Part shown: piece after piece, positions 8,430 to 16,633 of the stretch
Numbering within the stretch: position 1 is the first letter of the stretch
Layout of the letters: each line of letters opens with the position of its first letter
Source of the DNA: Bacillota bacterium
GTDB lineage: Bacteria > Bacillota > Clostridia > Christensenellales > CAG-138
NCBI GenBank assembly: GCA_023435025.1
Contig: JAEYSE010000131.1
Span: 1 to 48,893 of the forward strand
Length of the DNA stretch: 48,893 nucleotides
Direction of reading: 5' to 3'
Made by a program: the position numbers and the translations under genes
The notes under the pieces: model-generated
Seen by the model: the letters and a program-made list of their open reading frames with translations, nothing else
Told to the model about the DNA's origin: nothing
The model's database searches: none

Positions 8430-8554
8430 ATTAAGCAAGCCATATTGCACTTTTTATTACCTCTTCAAGTCCGTTAGTATTATAACATGCCCCCTATCGT
8501 TTTGCATCAATAATTTGCTGAATAATTATCAAAAGGCCGCACAATCTTAAAAGT

Positions 8555-8923
8555 ATGCAAAAACATGATGGAACACCGCGCTTTTTGATTTCCATAGCAG
8601 CTATTTGTACCGGTATTGCCAACGGGTTGTTTGGAGCAGGCGGCGGCATGCTTGCTGTGGTGGTTTTAGAGCGTCTTTGCAAACTAAAAAGCGAGGATGC
8701 GCATGCAACTGCATTGATGGTAATGCTGCCTCTCTCCATCGTAAGCATCATTGTCTATTTAATCCGCGGGGCGATAGAATTTCAATTTGTACCCATTGTG
8801 ACGTTGGGCATACTCCCCGGCAGCTTTTTGGGTGCAAAGCTTCTGGGAAGAATGCGCTCCATCTGGATTGACCGAATGTTCGCCCTGCTGATGCTAGCAG
8901 CGGGCGTCCGCTTGCTGCTATGA
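8555..8923 (+). CDS. TauE/SafE-family permease, N-terminal half-size subunit
   Basis: TauE/SafE (DUF81) proteins are membrane exporters linked to sulfite, sulfoacetate or other anions. This 122-residue product has about four hydrophobic helices and the Gly-rich family motif GLFGAGGGMLAVVVL (about 24-38). Full-length members are about 250 residues with two such repeats. The next gene overlaps it by ATGA and carries the other repeat, so the pair probably works as a heterodimer. The ribosome site is weak. Confidence 0.8.
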   Translation: MQKHDGTPRFLISIAAICTGIANGLFGAGGGMLAVVVLERLCKLKSEDAHATALMVMLPLSIVSIIVYLIRGAIEFQFVPIVTLGILPGSFLGAKLLGRMRSIWIDRMFALLMLAAGVRLLL

Positions 8924-9294
8924 GCCTTATATGGTATTTTCTTGCCGGGCTGTTTTCCGGCGTTCTTTCCGGTATGGGCATGGGCGGCGGCACGGTGCTC
9001 ATACCGATATTGACTCTGTTTTTAAGCATGGGTCAGCACGCAGCGCAGGGCGTGAATATGCTCGCGTTTTTACCGGGTGCCGCGCTCGCCCTTTTCATCC
9101 ACCGGCGGGACGGGCGGTTGAAAGCAAAAACAGCGTTTCCGCTGCTGATCTTGGGGGTCATTGGGGCGATCGGCGGCGCTTATTTAGCTACCTGTCTGGA
9201 TGCGGAATGGCTGAAAAAGGCGTTCGGAATATTCCTGATTATCCTTTCGGTCTTCCAGTTTGCGCGGGCAAAGAAAAAGAAGGACGATAAGTAA
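8920..9294 (+). CDS. TauE/SafE-family permease, C-terminal half-size subunit
   Basis: The 124-residue product has about four helices and the second Gly-rich repeat, GVLSGMGMGGGTVLIPIL (about 14-31), then NMLAFLPGAALALFIHR and a basic C-terminal tail. Its start codon overlaps the stop of the preceding half (8920-8923), indicating coupled translation. Both halves are intact, with starts and stops in order, so this is a split-gene architecture and not a frameshift: the overlap is a normal ATGA junction. The transported substrate cannot be told from the sequence. Confidence 0.82.
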   Translation: MSLIWYFLAGLFSGVLSGMGMGGGTVLIPILTLFLSMGQHAAQGVNMLAFLPGAALALFIHRRDGRLKAKTAFPLLILGVIGAIGGAYLATCLDAEWLKKAFGIFLIILSVFQFARAKKKKDDK

Positions 9295-9364
9295 CGCATC
9301 TTCGACTGCAGCATAAGAATCCTGCTAAAGCAATCCTTCCTAAGCAGATAATGATTCGAAGTTG

Positions 9365-9398
9365 AAAGAATGGCGTAGCATAAAGCTTAGCCATTCTT
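9365..9398. terminator. Rho-independent terminator between convergent genes
   Basis: The 10-base arms AAAGAATGGC and GCCATTCTTT are exact complements around a 14-base loop, followed by TTGT on the + strand. It ends the TauE pair and, on the other strand, can end the ABC exporter operon. Confidence 0.75.
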
Positions 9399-9405
9399 TT
9401 GTAAA

Positions 9406-9432
9406 TGGTGTGGTTGGAGGATTCGAGCCTTT
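9406..9432 (-). other. tRNA 3'-end-like sequence, possible attachment-site remnant
   Basis: The minus strand reads like the T-loop to CCA end of a tRNA: CTCGAATCCTCC followed by AACCACACCA. The T stem is imperfect, the acceptor is one base short, and no matching 5' half is found within about 80 bases, so this is not an intact tRNA. It lies at the edge of an AT-richer segment. Confidence 0.3.
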
Positions 9433-9511
9433 CATACCTATATCGTTGCACGAACTAGAAACACCGAATATGTCCGGGTACTCGCAAGCGAATTGATATC
9501 GGTATGATCGG

Positions 9512-10255
9512 TTACTCCCACTTGAAAAATCGAAGGGAAATACTGATACATACTACCGCAATTACAATCATCACGATAACAGGAATGAAAACACTATTCA
9601 TTGGTAAGCCAAGGGAAGCGGCTTTGAGAAGTTTAATTCCCTGCGTCAAGGGCAATATGTCGGCTGCTTTTTGAAGTGCAACGGGCATTACTTCATAAGG
9701 TAGGGTAGCACCCGAAAAAATAAGCATCGGAAAGTACAGCAAGCTTGCTATGACACTGGCAATTTTCATGTTTGGCGCAATTCCCCCAACCAATAGCCCA
9801 ATGCTGAACATAGACAGCATCACCAGCAAGTATGCACCCGAGAATTCAAGCCAAGAGCCTTTTATTTGATAACCAAACAAGACTGCCCCCGTCGTGTAGA
9901 CAAGTATGAGCGAAGCAATAGAATAAAACGCGTAAATAACGACCTGTACCGCCAAGATAAGTGCGGGGCTGGTGGGGGTCACCCTGAACCGTTTTAATAT
10001 TTTCCGGCTTCGATAATCCGATATGACCAAAGGAAGCCCCATCACGCCTCCGGCGCAAATTGCAATGGTCGCTACTGCTCCAAAGGACTGTTCTAAGAAG
10101 GTGTACTCCGCACCGTTGAAAGCCGGCTTATTTCCGAAAACTGCCCCTAAGATAATTACCACGACAACGGGCATGCAAATCGCGAAAATAAACATGTCCA
10201 TTCCACGAAGGGATAGTTTGCTTTCCGTTTTCAGTAACGCTTTAAATGCTCGCAT
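9512..10255 (-). CDS. ABC-2 type transporter permease
   Basis: The 247-residue integral membrane protein has six hydrophobic segments in the ABC-2 export pattern. A central region, VISDYRSRKILKRFRVTPTSPALIL, matches the cytosolic loop of drug and antibiotic exporters of this class, and FSGATLPYEVMP is typical of the fifth helix region. The start is taken at the ATG at 10253-10255, which has an AAGGAGGAAG ribosome site and overlaps the end of the ATPase gene by 14 bases; a longer in-frame extension lies wholly inside the ATPase gene and is rejected. It works with the adjacent ATPase; the substrate is unknown, with drugs, peptides or lipids possible. Confidence 0.87.
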   Translation of the reverse strand: MRAFKALLKTESKLSLRGMDMFIFAICMPVVVVIILGAVFGNKPAFNGAEYTFLEQSFGAVATIAICAGGVMGLPLVISDYRSRKILKRFRVTPTSPALILAVQVVIYAFYSIASLILVYTTGAVLFGYQIKGSWLEFSGAYLLVMLSMFSIGLLVGGIAPNMKIASVIASLLYFPMLIFSGATLPYEVMPVALQKAADILPLTQGIKLLKAASLGLPMNSVFIPVIVMIVIAVVCISISLRFFKWE

Positions 10256-10973
10256 TTTCTTCCTCCTTGTCTGTATACCAAAGATATGCATCTTCAAATT
10301 TTTCAAAAGGACTAGCTGAAACCGCTTCTTTTACGGTCCCGTAAAAAACGCTTTCCCCGTTTTTCAAAATCATGATGTTATCGCAGAGGGCTTCCACCTC
10401 ATCCATGAAATGAGAGGTTAGCATAATGGTAATTCCTCTCGCTTTTAACTCAGAAAGGCTTTTCCAGACATCTCGCCGTGCCTTGACATCCAGCCCGGAT
10501 GTCAGCTCGTCTAAGAATACAACCTCGGGGTTTGGAATCAGCGCAAGCACAATAAACAGCCGCTGCTTCTGACCCCCTGAAAGCTCATTTACTTGGCTTT
10601 TTAACTTATCTGAAAGTCCAAATTGTTTTAGTAGGGCACAATAATCCAGCGGATTTTTATAAAGTGACGCAGTAACTTCGCAAAGTTCAGATACCCTGAT
10701 TTTGTCCTGATAGTTGGCTTCTTGGAATTGAACGCCAACCTTCTCAAAGAGTTTTTTACGGTCTTTTTGCGGACTCATCCCCAAAATGGTTACCGTTCCG
10801 CTATCCTGTTTTTTTGTTCCTAAAATACATTCAATCGTGGTGCTTTTACCCGCACCGTTTGCGCCCAGCAAACCAAATACTTCCCCGCGACGAATTGAGA
10901 TCGTGACATTCTCTACCGCTTTCACGTGGGCATAGGACTTGCATAGTTTTTCTACTTTAATGGTTGTTTCCAC
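10242..10973 (-). CDS. ABC transporter ATP-binding protein
   Basis: The 243-residue ATPase powers the ABC-2 permease encoded next. It has Walker A GANGAGKST (37-45), the signature LSGGQKQRL (131-139), Walker B VVFLDELTSGLD (151-162; the usual P of DEPTSGLD is L here), and the switch histidine in LTSHFMDE. It starts with GTG at 10971-10973, with GGAGGG about 12 bases upstream. The pair has the form of MerR-controlled drug or peptide exporters. The segment is more AT-rich than the flagellar genes, which suggests a different origin. Confidence 0.88.
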   Translation of the reverse strand: METTIKVEKLCKSYAHVKAVENVTISIRRGEVFGLLGANGAGKSTTIECILGTKKQDSGTVTILGMSPQKDRKKLFEKVGVQFQEANYQDKIRVSELCEVTASLYKNPLDYCALLKQFGLSDKLKSQVNELSGGQKQRLFIVLALIPNPEVVFLDELTSGLDVKARRDVWKSLSELKARGITIMLTSHFMDEVEALCDNIMILKNGESVFYGTVKEAVSASPFEKFEDAYLWYTDKEEENASI

Positions 10974-11012
10974 GCGACTTTAATTCCCTCCTGTTATATC
11001 TTTACATAAAAA

Positions 11013-11037
11013 TAACACCAGGACAAAGTCTGGTGTT
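11013..11037 (-). promoter_or_regulatory. Palindromic element between merR-like gene and ABC genes
   Basis: TAACACCAG and CTGGTGTTA form a 9-base inverted repeat at the end of the regulator gene, just upstream of the ATPase gene. The half-site AGTCTGGTGTTA recurs at 11843-11854, upstream of the regulator gene, on the same strand. A shared operator for the regulator is the simplest reading; the hairpin could also trim transcription between the genes. Confidence 0.55.
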
Positions 11038-11800
11038 AAAGTGTAGGGTTTGCTGCAAATTGTTTTTTCATCTTCTCAAGATGTTTGAGCATTGCCTCTG
11101 CATTTTGTTCCGCGTAATGTAAAGATGTGAGCAGCTTGTCACATACGGAAATAATATCGTCGTTTTCTTTTGGCGTATCAATGGCTTGCCGGATATCCGC
11201 TCCAGGGTTACTCGATATAATACTCAGCATTCGTAAAATTGCGGAAAGAGAGTAATTCGCACAACGCAAGGAACGTATAATTTTCAGCCTCCGAATATCT
11301 TCATCCTGGTAAACACGATAGCCGTTTTGCTTTCGTTTGATTGTTAGTAGGCCGTTCAATTCCCAATTTCTTAAAGCATCCATTGAGATTTGCAAATAAT
11401 CAGCGGCCTCTTTTCTGGTTAAAACCGCAGTATTATTTATTTGCTGGCTACCTCCTGCCAACAGCTTTTCGGCTATTTCTATGGCTTCTTCGGCGTTTCT
11501 TTGTTCACTTTTTATTTGGTGCAAATAACGTTGAGTCATATGAATTGCCTTATCAAAATTCCCGGAAGCCGAAGCCTTAATAATTGCAACCGCTTGCTTT
11601 CTCAGGCCATTTTGTAAAACCTCAACCTTTAGCGCAGTTCTCGCAAACCCAATTTGCTCCATGTGGAAATCTGTAAAAACACGATAGCCGTTTGCCTTTC
11701 GCTCTGGTTTGGGAATAAGCTCAAGTTCTTCATAAAGCCGTACTGTGTTGGGATGTATTCCAATATTACGTGCGATCTCCGACGTTTTGTAAGCATTCAT
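11036..11800 (-). CDS. Transcription regulator with two MerR-type DNA-binding domains
   Basis: The 254-residue product contains two separate MerR winged-helix domains: YKTSEIARNIGIHPNTVRLYE followed by PERKANGYRVF (about 4-42), and LTRKEAADYLQISMDALRNWE followed by QNGYRVYQDEDI (about 127-168). Each is followed by a helical, coiled-coil-like stretch. Ordinary MerR proteins have one such domain and dimerise; here two in one chain could occupy both half-sites. I chose the ATG at 11798-11800 because GGTGGTG lies 9 bases before it; the upstream ATG at 11816-11818 has no ribosome site. It precedes and probably controls the ABC exporter. Confidence 0.82.
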   Translation of the reverse strand: MNAYKTSEIARNIGIHPNTVRLYEELELIPKPERKANGYRVFTDFHMEQIGFARTALKVEVLQNGLRKQAVAIIKASASGNFDKAIHMTQRYLHQIKSEQRNAEEAIEIAEKLLAGGSQQINNTAVLTRKEAADYLQISMDALRNWELNGLLTIKRKQNGYRVYQDEDIRRLKIIRSLRCANYSLSAILRMLSIISSNPGADIRQAIDTPKENDDIISVCDKLLTSLHYAEQNAEAMLKHLEKMKKQFAANPTL

Positions 11801-11839
11801 ATAGTATGTCACCACCATTCTACTTATAATATCAGTGGT

Positions 11840-11860
11840 ATAAGTCTGGTGTTATAGTGG
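11840..11860 (-). promoter_or_regulatory. Likely operator upstream of the MerR-type gene
   Basis: AGTCTGGTGTTATA on the plus strand repeats the half-site seen at 11026-11037. On the minus strand it lies just upstream of a TATTAT -10-like sequence ahead of the regulator gene, the position expected for an autoregulatory MerR site. Confidence 0.5.
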
Positions 11861-11932
11861 AAGGTTTTAATTGTAACTTCTGAGAACGAATACCGCAAGC
11901 TTGTGAATACCGGCTTGCACAATAAATAATAA

Positions 11933-11967
11933 ACAAGCGTATCGCTCTGCTTAAACGACACGCTTGT
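11933..11967 (-). terminator. Terminator at the end of the late flagellar operon
   Basis: ACAAGCGT (11933-11940) and ACGCTTGT (11960-11967) form a stem; on the minus strand it is followed by TTTATTATTT. It lies about 50 bases beyond the csrA stop. Confidence 0.65.
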
Positions 11968-12014
11968 GTTATACTGTCTGATAGACAAAACCGCCCAATG
12001 GCAGGATTTCTCGT

Positions 12015-12230
12015 TTATTCTCCGCTTTCCAGAAAATTAATCGTGGGAGCATTGACCGCGTTCTTGTTGATATTCACCGTTTGCTCGAGAAGCTCCTTGC
12101 GGAATATGCGCGTATCCCTGGGCGCGCTGATACCAAGGCGCACGCGGTCCCCTTCCACGGCCACCACCTCTATCGTGATATCCGTGCCGATTGAAAGCAC
12201 CTCACCGGCCTTACGCGAGAGAACCAGCAT
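12015..12230 (-). CDS. csrA: Carbon storage regulator CsrA (flagellin translation repressor)
   Basis: CsrA binds GGA motifs in mRNA and, in Bacillota, blocks flagellin translation until FliW titrates it. The 71-residue product begins MLVLSRKAGEVLSIGTDITI and has the conserved VRLGISAPRDTRIFRKEL; the arginine at the end of that segment belongs to the RNA-binding face. Its start overlaps the end of fliW by 20 bases, and GGGAGAAG precedes the ATG. Flagellin itself is not in the window. Confidence 0.96.
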   Translation of the reverse strand: MLVLSRKAGEVLSIGTDITIEVVAVEGDRVRLGISAPRDTRIFRKELLEQTVNINKNAVNAPTINFLESGE

Positions 12231-12684
12231 CCGCTTCTCCCCCTTTCAATTTCCGCATGACCGCATCGTATATGGGGAACCGGATAGGAAGGTCCGCCGC
12301 ATCGATTACGATCTGCTTGCCCGCTCCAAGCTTTAAATTGATGATGATGGGCGCAGCGAGATTGACCGTCATTTTTTCGATGTTATCGGGAATGACAACC
12401 ACATTGAGTATCAGGAGGTCGTTATTGTTGTCGACTTCAATACCTGCCAATTCGTTTTCCCGAATCTCGATGTAGTAATCCTCCAGAATTTCAAAAGGAA
12501 TTACTACCGGCAGGGAAATATACTTGTTCTCTGTAGATTGGAGCCAATACAGCGGTTTGGTTTCGTTGATCTCCAGAATAATAAACTTATGCAGCTCCTC
12601 AAACCCCGGTATGCCGTCTGGGAAATCGATGATCTTGCTGTCATTCAGGTTGAAATCCCCAAATCTGGCCGTTTCGATCAGCAT
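12211..12684 (-). CDS. fliW: Flagellar assembly factor FliW
   Basis: FliW binds either flagellin or CsrA and so links flagellin translation to filament assembly. The 157-residue length is normal. Typical stretches are IDFPDGIPGFEELHKFIIL (about 19-37), PLYWLQS and LNVVVIPDNIEKMTVNLAAPIIIN. It is placed directly before csrA, as in Bacillus subtilis, and the two overlap. Confidence 0.95.
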   Translation of the reverse strand: MLIETARFGDFNLNDSKIIDFPDGIPGFEELHKFIILEINETKPLYWLQSTENKYISLPVVIPFEILEDYYIEIRENELAGIEVDNNNDLLILNVVVIPDNIEKMTVNLAAPIIINLKLGAGKQIVIDAADLPIRFPIYDAVMRKLKGGEADAGSLA

Positions 12685-12699
12685 TGCAGAACCCCCTAT

Positions 12700-13290
12700 T
12701 CACACTTCCTGATCAACTTTGACGCCCACGGCGCCGGGTATGCGTTCCAAATTGACTCTGATTTTCACCAATGGCCTGTGTCTGAGGTGTACTTCCACTG
12801 CATAGGGTTCCCATTCGATCGTTGGCCTGAAATCCTTGTCCCATTCGATCTGAAGAACAGGATCCGTCCATTCTATGGTGCAATAGCCGGGGTCCCATTC
12901 GATACGGGCCCTTTGCTTGGGCATGAGCCCTACATTGAGTTCCGGCATATCTTTTACGGAAAGCGAAACAGCCACTTTCTCAAAGGCCTGAGGATCTGTG
13001 GAATCTTTTAAGATATCTCCGCGCTCCACAGCGGAACGAATTGCTTCTAAAGCTTTTTGTTTCCCTTTCTCGGCAAAAGTTCTGCCCAGTTGGGACGTAG
13101 TTGGAAGCCCAATGGAGTTCCTCACATCTTCCCATTTGATATCGAACGAAGGCATTTTCCGTTCAATTTTCATCTTTGGGTCGGCGCGCTTGATTCGGAA
13201 GTTGGGCCGTTTGTGTTCGACGTACATTTTGGCGGGGCGTGAAGTAATTTCAATTACTGCGCGCTGTGTATGAATGCTAAGCGAATTCAT
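12700..13290 (-). CDS. DUF6470 family protein, YviE-like
   Basis: The 196-residue product sits between flgL and fliW, the position of yviE in Bacillus subtilis, and has the family-type N-terminus (IHTQRAVIEI) and beta-rich composition. Four IEW motifs occur at about residues 130, 139, 148 and 158, spaced 9-10 residues, suggesting repeated beta strands. There is no signal peptide. Function in this family is unknown. Confidence 0.82.
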   Translation of the reverse strand: MNSLSIHTQRAVIEITSRPAKMYVEHKRPNFRIKRADPKMKIERKMPSFDIKWEDVRNSIGLPTTSQLGRTFAEKGKQKALEAIRSAVERGDILKDSTDPQAFEKVAVSLSVKDMPELNVGLMPKQRARIEWDPGYCTIEWTDPVLQIEWDKDFRPTIEWEPYAVEVHLRHRPLVKIRVNLERIPGAVGVKVDQEV

Positions 13291-13309
13291 TATACCACAC
13301 CCCCGCTTC

Positions 13310-14242
13310 TCAATTCAAATAATCTACAAGCGTTGGCTGTATAATGTTGGATCCAATTTTCAATGCGAACAGATATACCGATTCCGCCATTTTATAGCGC
13401 ATGATGACTTCCGCCTGGTCGGCGTCTTCTACTTTTGATTTAATCTCCGTATAATTGAGTTCGTCATCCTCGTATCGATTTTCCATCATCGTAAGCCGGG
13501 TGGTACGTGCGCCGACTTCCGCAGTTTTTGCCATGACGGTATCCTGCACAGCCTGAAACCTTGCGATCATTGCGCTCAGGTCGCTCGATGGAGCGCCGCC
13601 GGAAAGGGCCGCGCTCATTTCACCAAACAGATTGTAAATATTGTCCGTTCCGCTGCCCAAAAGCTCTATACCGTTGATGGTGGCGGTCATTTTCATGTCG
13701 TAACCCAACTCGATCTCGACGTTCTGTTTTGCCTGATCCGCAAGCGCCACGTTATTCACCTTGACGTCGAGCCCGTTATATAAAAGATTTCCGGAAGCGT
13801 CCAGCGTAAATGGTGCTTTGGTGGCATTATAACCGCCAAATATATATTGGTTGGCGACCTTGGTATTGCCCAAATTGCGCAGGTGCTCCTTCAACTGCTC
13901 AATTTCGCTCGCCGCAGCCGCACGGTCTTCATCGGAATACGAATCGCTTGTGGTCTGCACAAGGCGTTCATACGCGGTCTGAACGATTTTGTTGACTTCC
14001 TGCAGGACGGTTTCGGTTTGCTTTAAAATGTCCTGCACGGAACCGACATTGTCCTTGTATTGATCAGTCCTCGCGAGCTTGACGCGAGCATTCATGCTGC
14101 CCAATACGCCCACCGGATCATCCGAAAGCTTGGTGATGCGCTTACCTGTGGCAAGCTGGGTCTGATAGGTCTGCATGGAGTTCAGGTTGTTATTTAGGTT
14201 CGCCAAAAACGAACTCGTCATCATACTGGTGGTAATACGCAT
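13310..14242 (-). CDS. flgL: Flagellar hook-filament junction protein FlgL (HAP3)
   Basis: FlgL forms the second junction ring between hook and filament and is exported by the flagellar type III system. The 310-residue product starts MRITTSMMTSSFLANLNNNL and contains KLSDDPVGVLGSMNARVKL near residue 37, both flagellin-like N-terminal features. The C-terminus again has the helical pattern of the flagellin D0 domain. It follows flgK by 45 bases. Confidence 0.94.
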   Translation of the reverse strand: MRITTSMMTSSFLANLNNNLNSMQTYQTQLATGKRITKLSDDPVGVLGSMNARVKLARTDQYKDNVGSVQDILKQTETVLQEVNKIVQTAYERLVQTTSDSYSDEDRAAAASEIEQLKEHLRNLGNTKVANQYIFGGYNATKAPFTLDASGNLLYNGLDVKVNNVALADQAKQNVEIELGYDMKMTATINGIELLGSGTDNIYNLFGEMSAALSGGAPSSDLSAMIARFQAVQDTVMAKTAEVGARTTRLTMMENRYEDDELNYTEIKSKVEDADQAEVIMRYKMAESVYLFALKIGSNIIQPTLVDYLN

Positions 14243-14287
14243 GCAGCATCCCTGCCTTTCTAATCCTCTATAAAACTACTAGCTCCG

Positions 14288-15772
14288 TTACCTGCCAACG
14301 ATGCCCGTGCCATTGATGAGCTTATCGAGCGCCTCGTCGATGGCGTTAATCACACGGGAGGAAGCGTTATACATGTGCTGATATTTCATCAGTTGCACCA
14401 TTTCCTCATCCACGGATACCCCGGAAACCGAGTCTCGGCGACCCTGCAGATTGCTTACGAGCGCCTGCTGACTATCAAACATATTGGAGGTATGAGCGCT
14501 GCCCACGCCCAGTTCCACCACAAGGTTTTTTAAATATCCTTCAAAGCCGGTGTTCCCCATTGTGGCGGACGAAGTCCCCAACCCCGCAAGTTTGAGCGCA
14601 TTCTCATTGTTTTTATCCTGCGGATCAGCGGAGCTCAAATCGATCTGTTTGCTGGACGCCGCAATTTTGTATACGTCTTGCAACACCGCGTCTGAAAGCG
14701 AGATATTCCCCGCCGTTATGGCGTTGTAGTCCTCCACGCCCCCTACGACGTCCACGTCAAAGAAGTAGACGTTCGTCTGGGAGGTTTCAGCATCGTGCGG
14801 CATCGTCCAGCCTTGCTTATGGGTGTCGTTAAACTGCTTGGCCAAGGTACGCGCGAGCGTATTCAGGCTCTCCATTAAAAACGGAATACCGATGTCATTT
14901 GGCGTGTTGCCGTCACGAAGTTGCCTGAAGCCCGCCAATTGCCCGTTTGAATAAACAACTTCCGTTTCCGCGGCGTTGTCCATGTGGACGGAATTCATAC
15001 CGTTCGAATCTTTCATTACCTTTAGATCATACGATTTACCATGGTCTACAACGGTATTGCCGTCGATCATCACGCTCAGGCGCCCCTGAGAGTCCGTGGT
15101 ATACTCCATATCCGTGATCGTGGCAAGCTCATCTAACAAAAGGTTACGTTTGTCGTTGAGATCGTTTGCACGCTCTCCGCTAAGTTCAAATGTCGCTATG
15201 CTTAAGTTAAAATCCGCAATGGATTTTGTAATCTCATTGATGCGATCAACCGCTACTTCGATTGAATCATTCATTTGCTTCTGCAGGTCAGAAAGCTGCT
15301 TATAGTAATGGCTCATCGTCTGCGTGAGCGTAATGGCCGTCTGCTGCACATTGGTGCGAATTTCCTTGCTCACCGTGTCCTTGGAGAGCTCCTGCATGCT
15401 ATCAAAGAAATCCGAAAGCGAGTTAGAAAGGCTTGCGGTCTTAGTCTCATTAAAGAGGGATTCAATGTACTCCATCTCGGAAGCGCGGGTTTCCCACTGA
15501 TTTAGACTGGAAGTTTCCGCTCTGAACGCACGGTCAACATAGGCGTTTCGAAGCTGCTCCACCGCCTGCACCTCCACGCCTTTGCCCACGGCGCCTTTGT
15601 AAATCGGGACATACCGCGCCACAAGAGAGCCCGGATCAATCGAAGAAAGGTATAGCCGCTGCCTGGTATACCCTGCCGTATCCGCGTTTGCGATATTGTG
15701 GCCGGACAGGTTAATGCCCTTCTGGCTGATAGCCAAGCCTGTTTTTGCGATTTCCAATCCGTAAAATGACAT
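14288..15772 (-). CDS. flgK: Flagellar hook-associated protein FlgK (HAP1)
   Basis: FlgK is the first hook-filament junction protein. The 494-residue product has the conserved N-terminal rod/hook signature ISQKGINLSGHNIANADTAGYTRQR (about 16-40) and a C-terminal D0-type helix, SVDEEMVQLMKYQHMYNASSRVINAIDEALDKL. Length is at the short end of the family range. It lies between flgN and flgL, the normal order. Confidence 0.95.
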   Translation of the reverse strand: MSFYGLEIAKTGLAISQKGINLSGHNIANADTAGYTRQRLYLSSIDPGSLVARYVPIYKGAVGKGVEVQAVEQLRNAYVDRAFRAETSSLNQWETRASEMEYIESLFNETKTASLSNSLSDFFDSMQELSKDTVSKEIRTNVQQTAITLTQTMSHYYKQLSDLQKQMNDSIEVAVDRINEITKSIADFNLSIATFELSGERANDLNDKRNLLLDELATITDMEYTTDSQGRLSVMIDGNTVVDHGKSYDLKVMKDSNGMNSVHMDNAAETEVVYSNGQLAGFRQLRDGNTPNDIGIPFLMESLNTLARTLAKQFNDTHKQGWTMPHDAETSQTNVYFFDVDVVGGVEDYNAITAGNISLSDAVLQDVYKIAASSKQIDLSSADPQDKNNENALKLAGLGTSSATMGNTGFEGYLKNLVVELGVGSAHTSNMFDSQQALVSNLQGRRDSVSGVSVDEEMVQLMKYQHMYNASSRVINAIDEALDKLINGTGIVGR

Positions 15773-15778
15773 ACTCCC

Positions 15779-16279
15779 TCACGCTTCCTGGTCGATAAAC
15801 CTTCTCCCTTGTTGAAATTCAACGTTTGCGTGGCCGGAACTGCCGTACGTTCCACCCACCGGTTTTGCCTGCATCAAAGTATCCATACAAAAGGAGGTGT
15901 ATTGAAGCTGCATCTGCAGCAAGCTTTGATTGAGTTCATTGAGTGCAGAAAGCTCGCGCACCACTTCCTGATAGCGGCCCCTCAAATGGTCCAACTCCCT
16001 GCGCTCCTCAGGTGAACAATCCTTTACGATATACTCAAATGTGACCTTTCCTTCATAGCCGGTTTCCTGTTTCACCCGTTCAAACAGTGCCTCCCTTTGA
16101 GCGGACGCAACATGCAGGCGGTCGACCGCTTCGTCCTCTAGCTTCACCAGCATATTGAGCCCATCCAGGTCGTTTTTGATCAGCGCGGCTTTCTTGTTTT
16201 TTGCGTATTGCAGCAGGCCAACATAGATTTCCAGTTCGCCAGCCATGTAATACTCAAGCTCTTTTATCAGATCCCGCAT
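15779..16279 (-). CDS. flgN: Flagellar export chaperone FlgN
   Basis: FlgN is the cytosolic chaperone for FlgK and FlgL. The 166-residue product is largely helical, with the family-like stretch LLQYAKNKKAALIKNDLDGLNMLVKLEDEAVDRL (about 22-55). It lies directly before flgK (6-base gap), which supports the assignment; FlgN sequences are poorly conserved, so context carries much of the weight. Confidence 0.87.
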   Translation of the reverse strand: MRDLIKELEYYMAGELEIYVGLLQYAKNKKAALIKNDLDGLNMLVKLEDEAVDRLHVASAQREALFERVKQETGYEGKVTFEYIVKDCSPEERRELDHLRGRYQEVVRELSALNELNQSLLQMQLQYTSFCMDTLMQAKPVGGTYGSSGHANVEFQQGRRFIDQEA

Positions 16280-16307
16280 GGCCGCACCTCTCCTTGTCGG
16301 TCATCCA

Positions 16308-16586
16308 TTAGATTTCAAATATCTTCTCCGCTACTTTTTCAGCGGGGACGAAATAGGTGTTGTTATCGATCTTGTGCTGAATGGCACTGATCTTTGCAGC
16401 CCTAGCCGGGTCCTGAGCATTCAGCGCCTCTCGGGCCGCTTTGAGCGTTACGGAAAACGATTTTGCGGTGCTGGACAGTTCCACATGATCCGCCATCATA
16501 ACGCGGCTTGTGGCGGCCGGCTGAATGTCCTTCACACATAGATACTGGCTGTAGATTTCCTTGGGCGGAATTGAATTTACTCTCAT
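16308..16586 (-). CDS. flgM: Anti-sigma factor FlgM
   Basis: FlgM holds FliA inactive until the hook is complete. The 92-residue product has a disordered N-terminus and the C-terminal sigma-binding pattern DHVELSSTAKSF, ARAAKISAIQHKIDNNTYFVPAEKVAEKI. It lies in the FliA-dependent late operon, so FlgM is made under the control of the factor it inhibits. Confidence 0.93.
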   Translation of the reverse strand: MRVNSIPPKEIYSQYLCVKDIQPAATSRVMMADHVELSSTAKSFSVTLKAAREALNAQDPARAAKISAIQHKIDNNTYFVPAEKVAEKIFEI

Positions 16587-16633
16587 ATTGCCACTTCCCT
16601 GTTTCTGATTTCGCGCTTTAAAACCGGAGAAAG

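Noticed and set aside
9239..9451. Short open frame in the gap after the TauE pair
   Set aside because: It crosses the terminator stem and has no ribosome site or recognisable features.
9406..9482. Possible complete tRNA on the minus strand
   Set aside because: Only the T-loop to CCA end resembles a tRNA. The T stem has mismatches, the acceptor is one base short and no 5' acceptor partner or anticodon arm is found.
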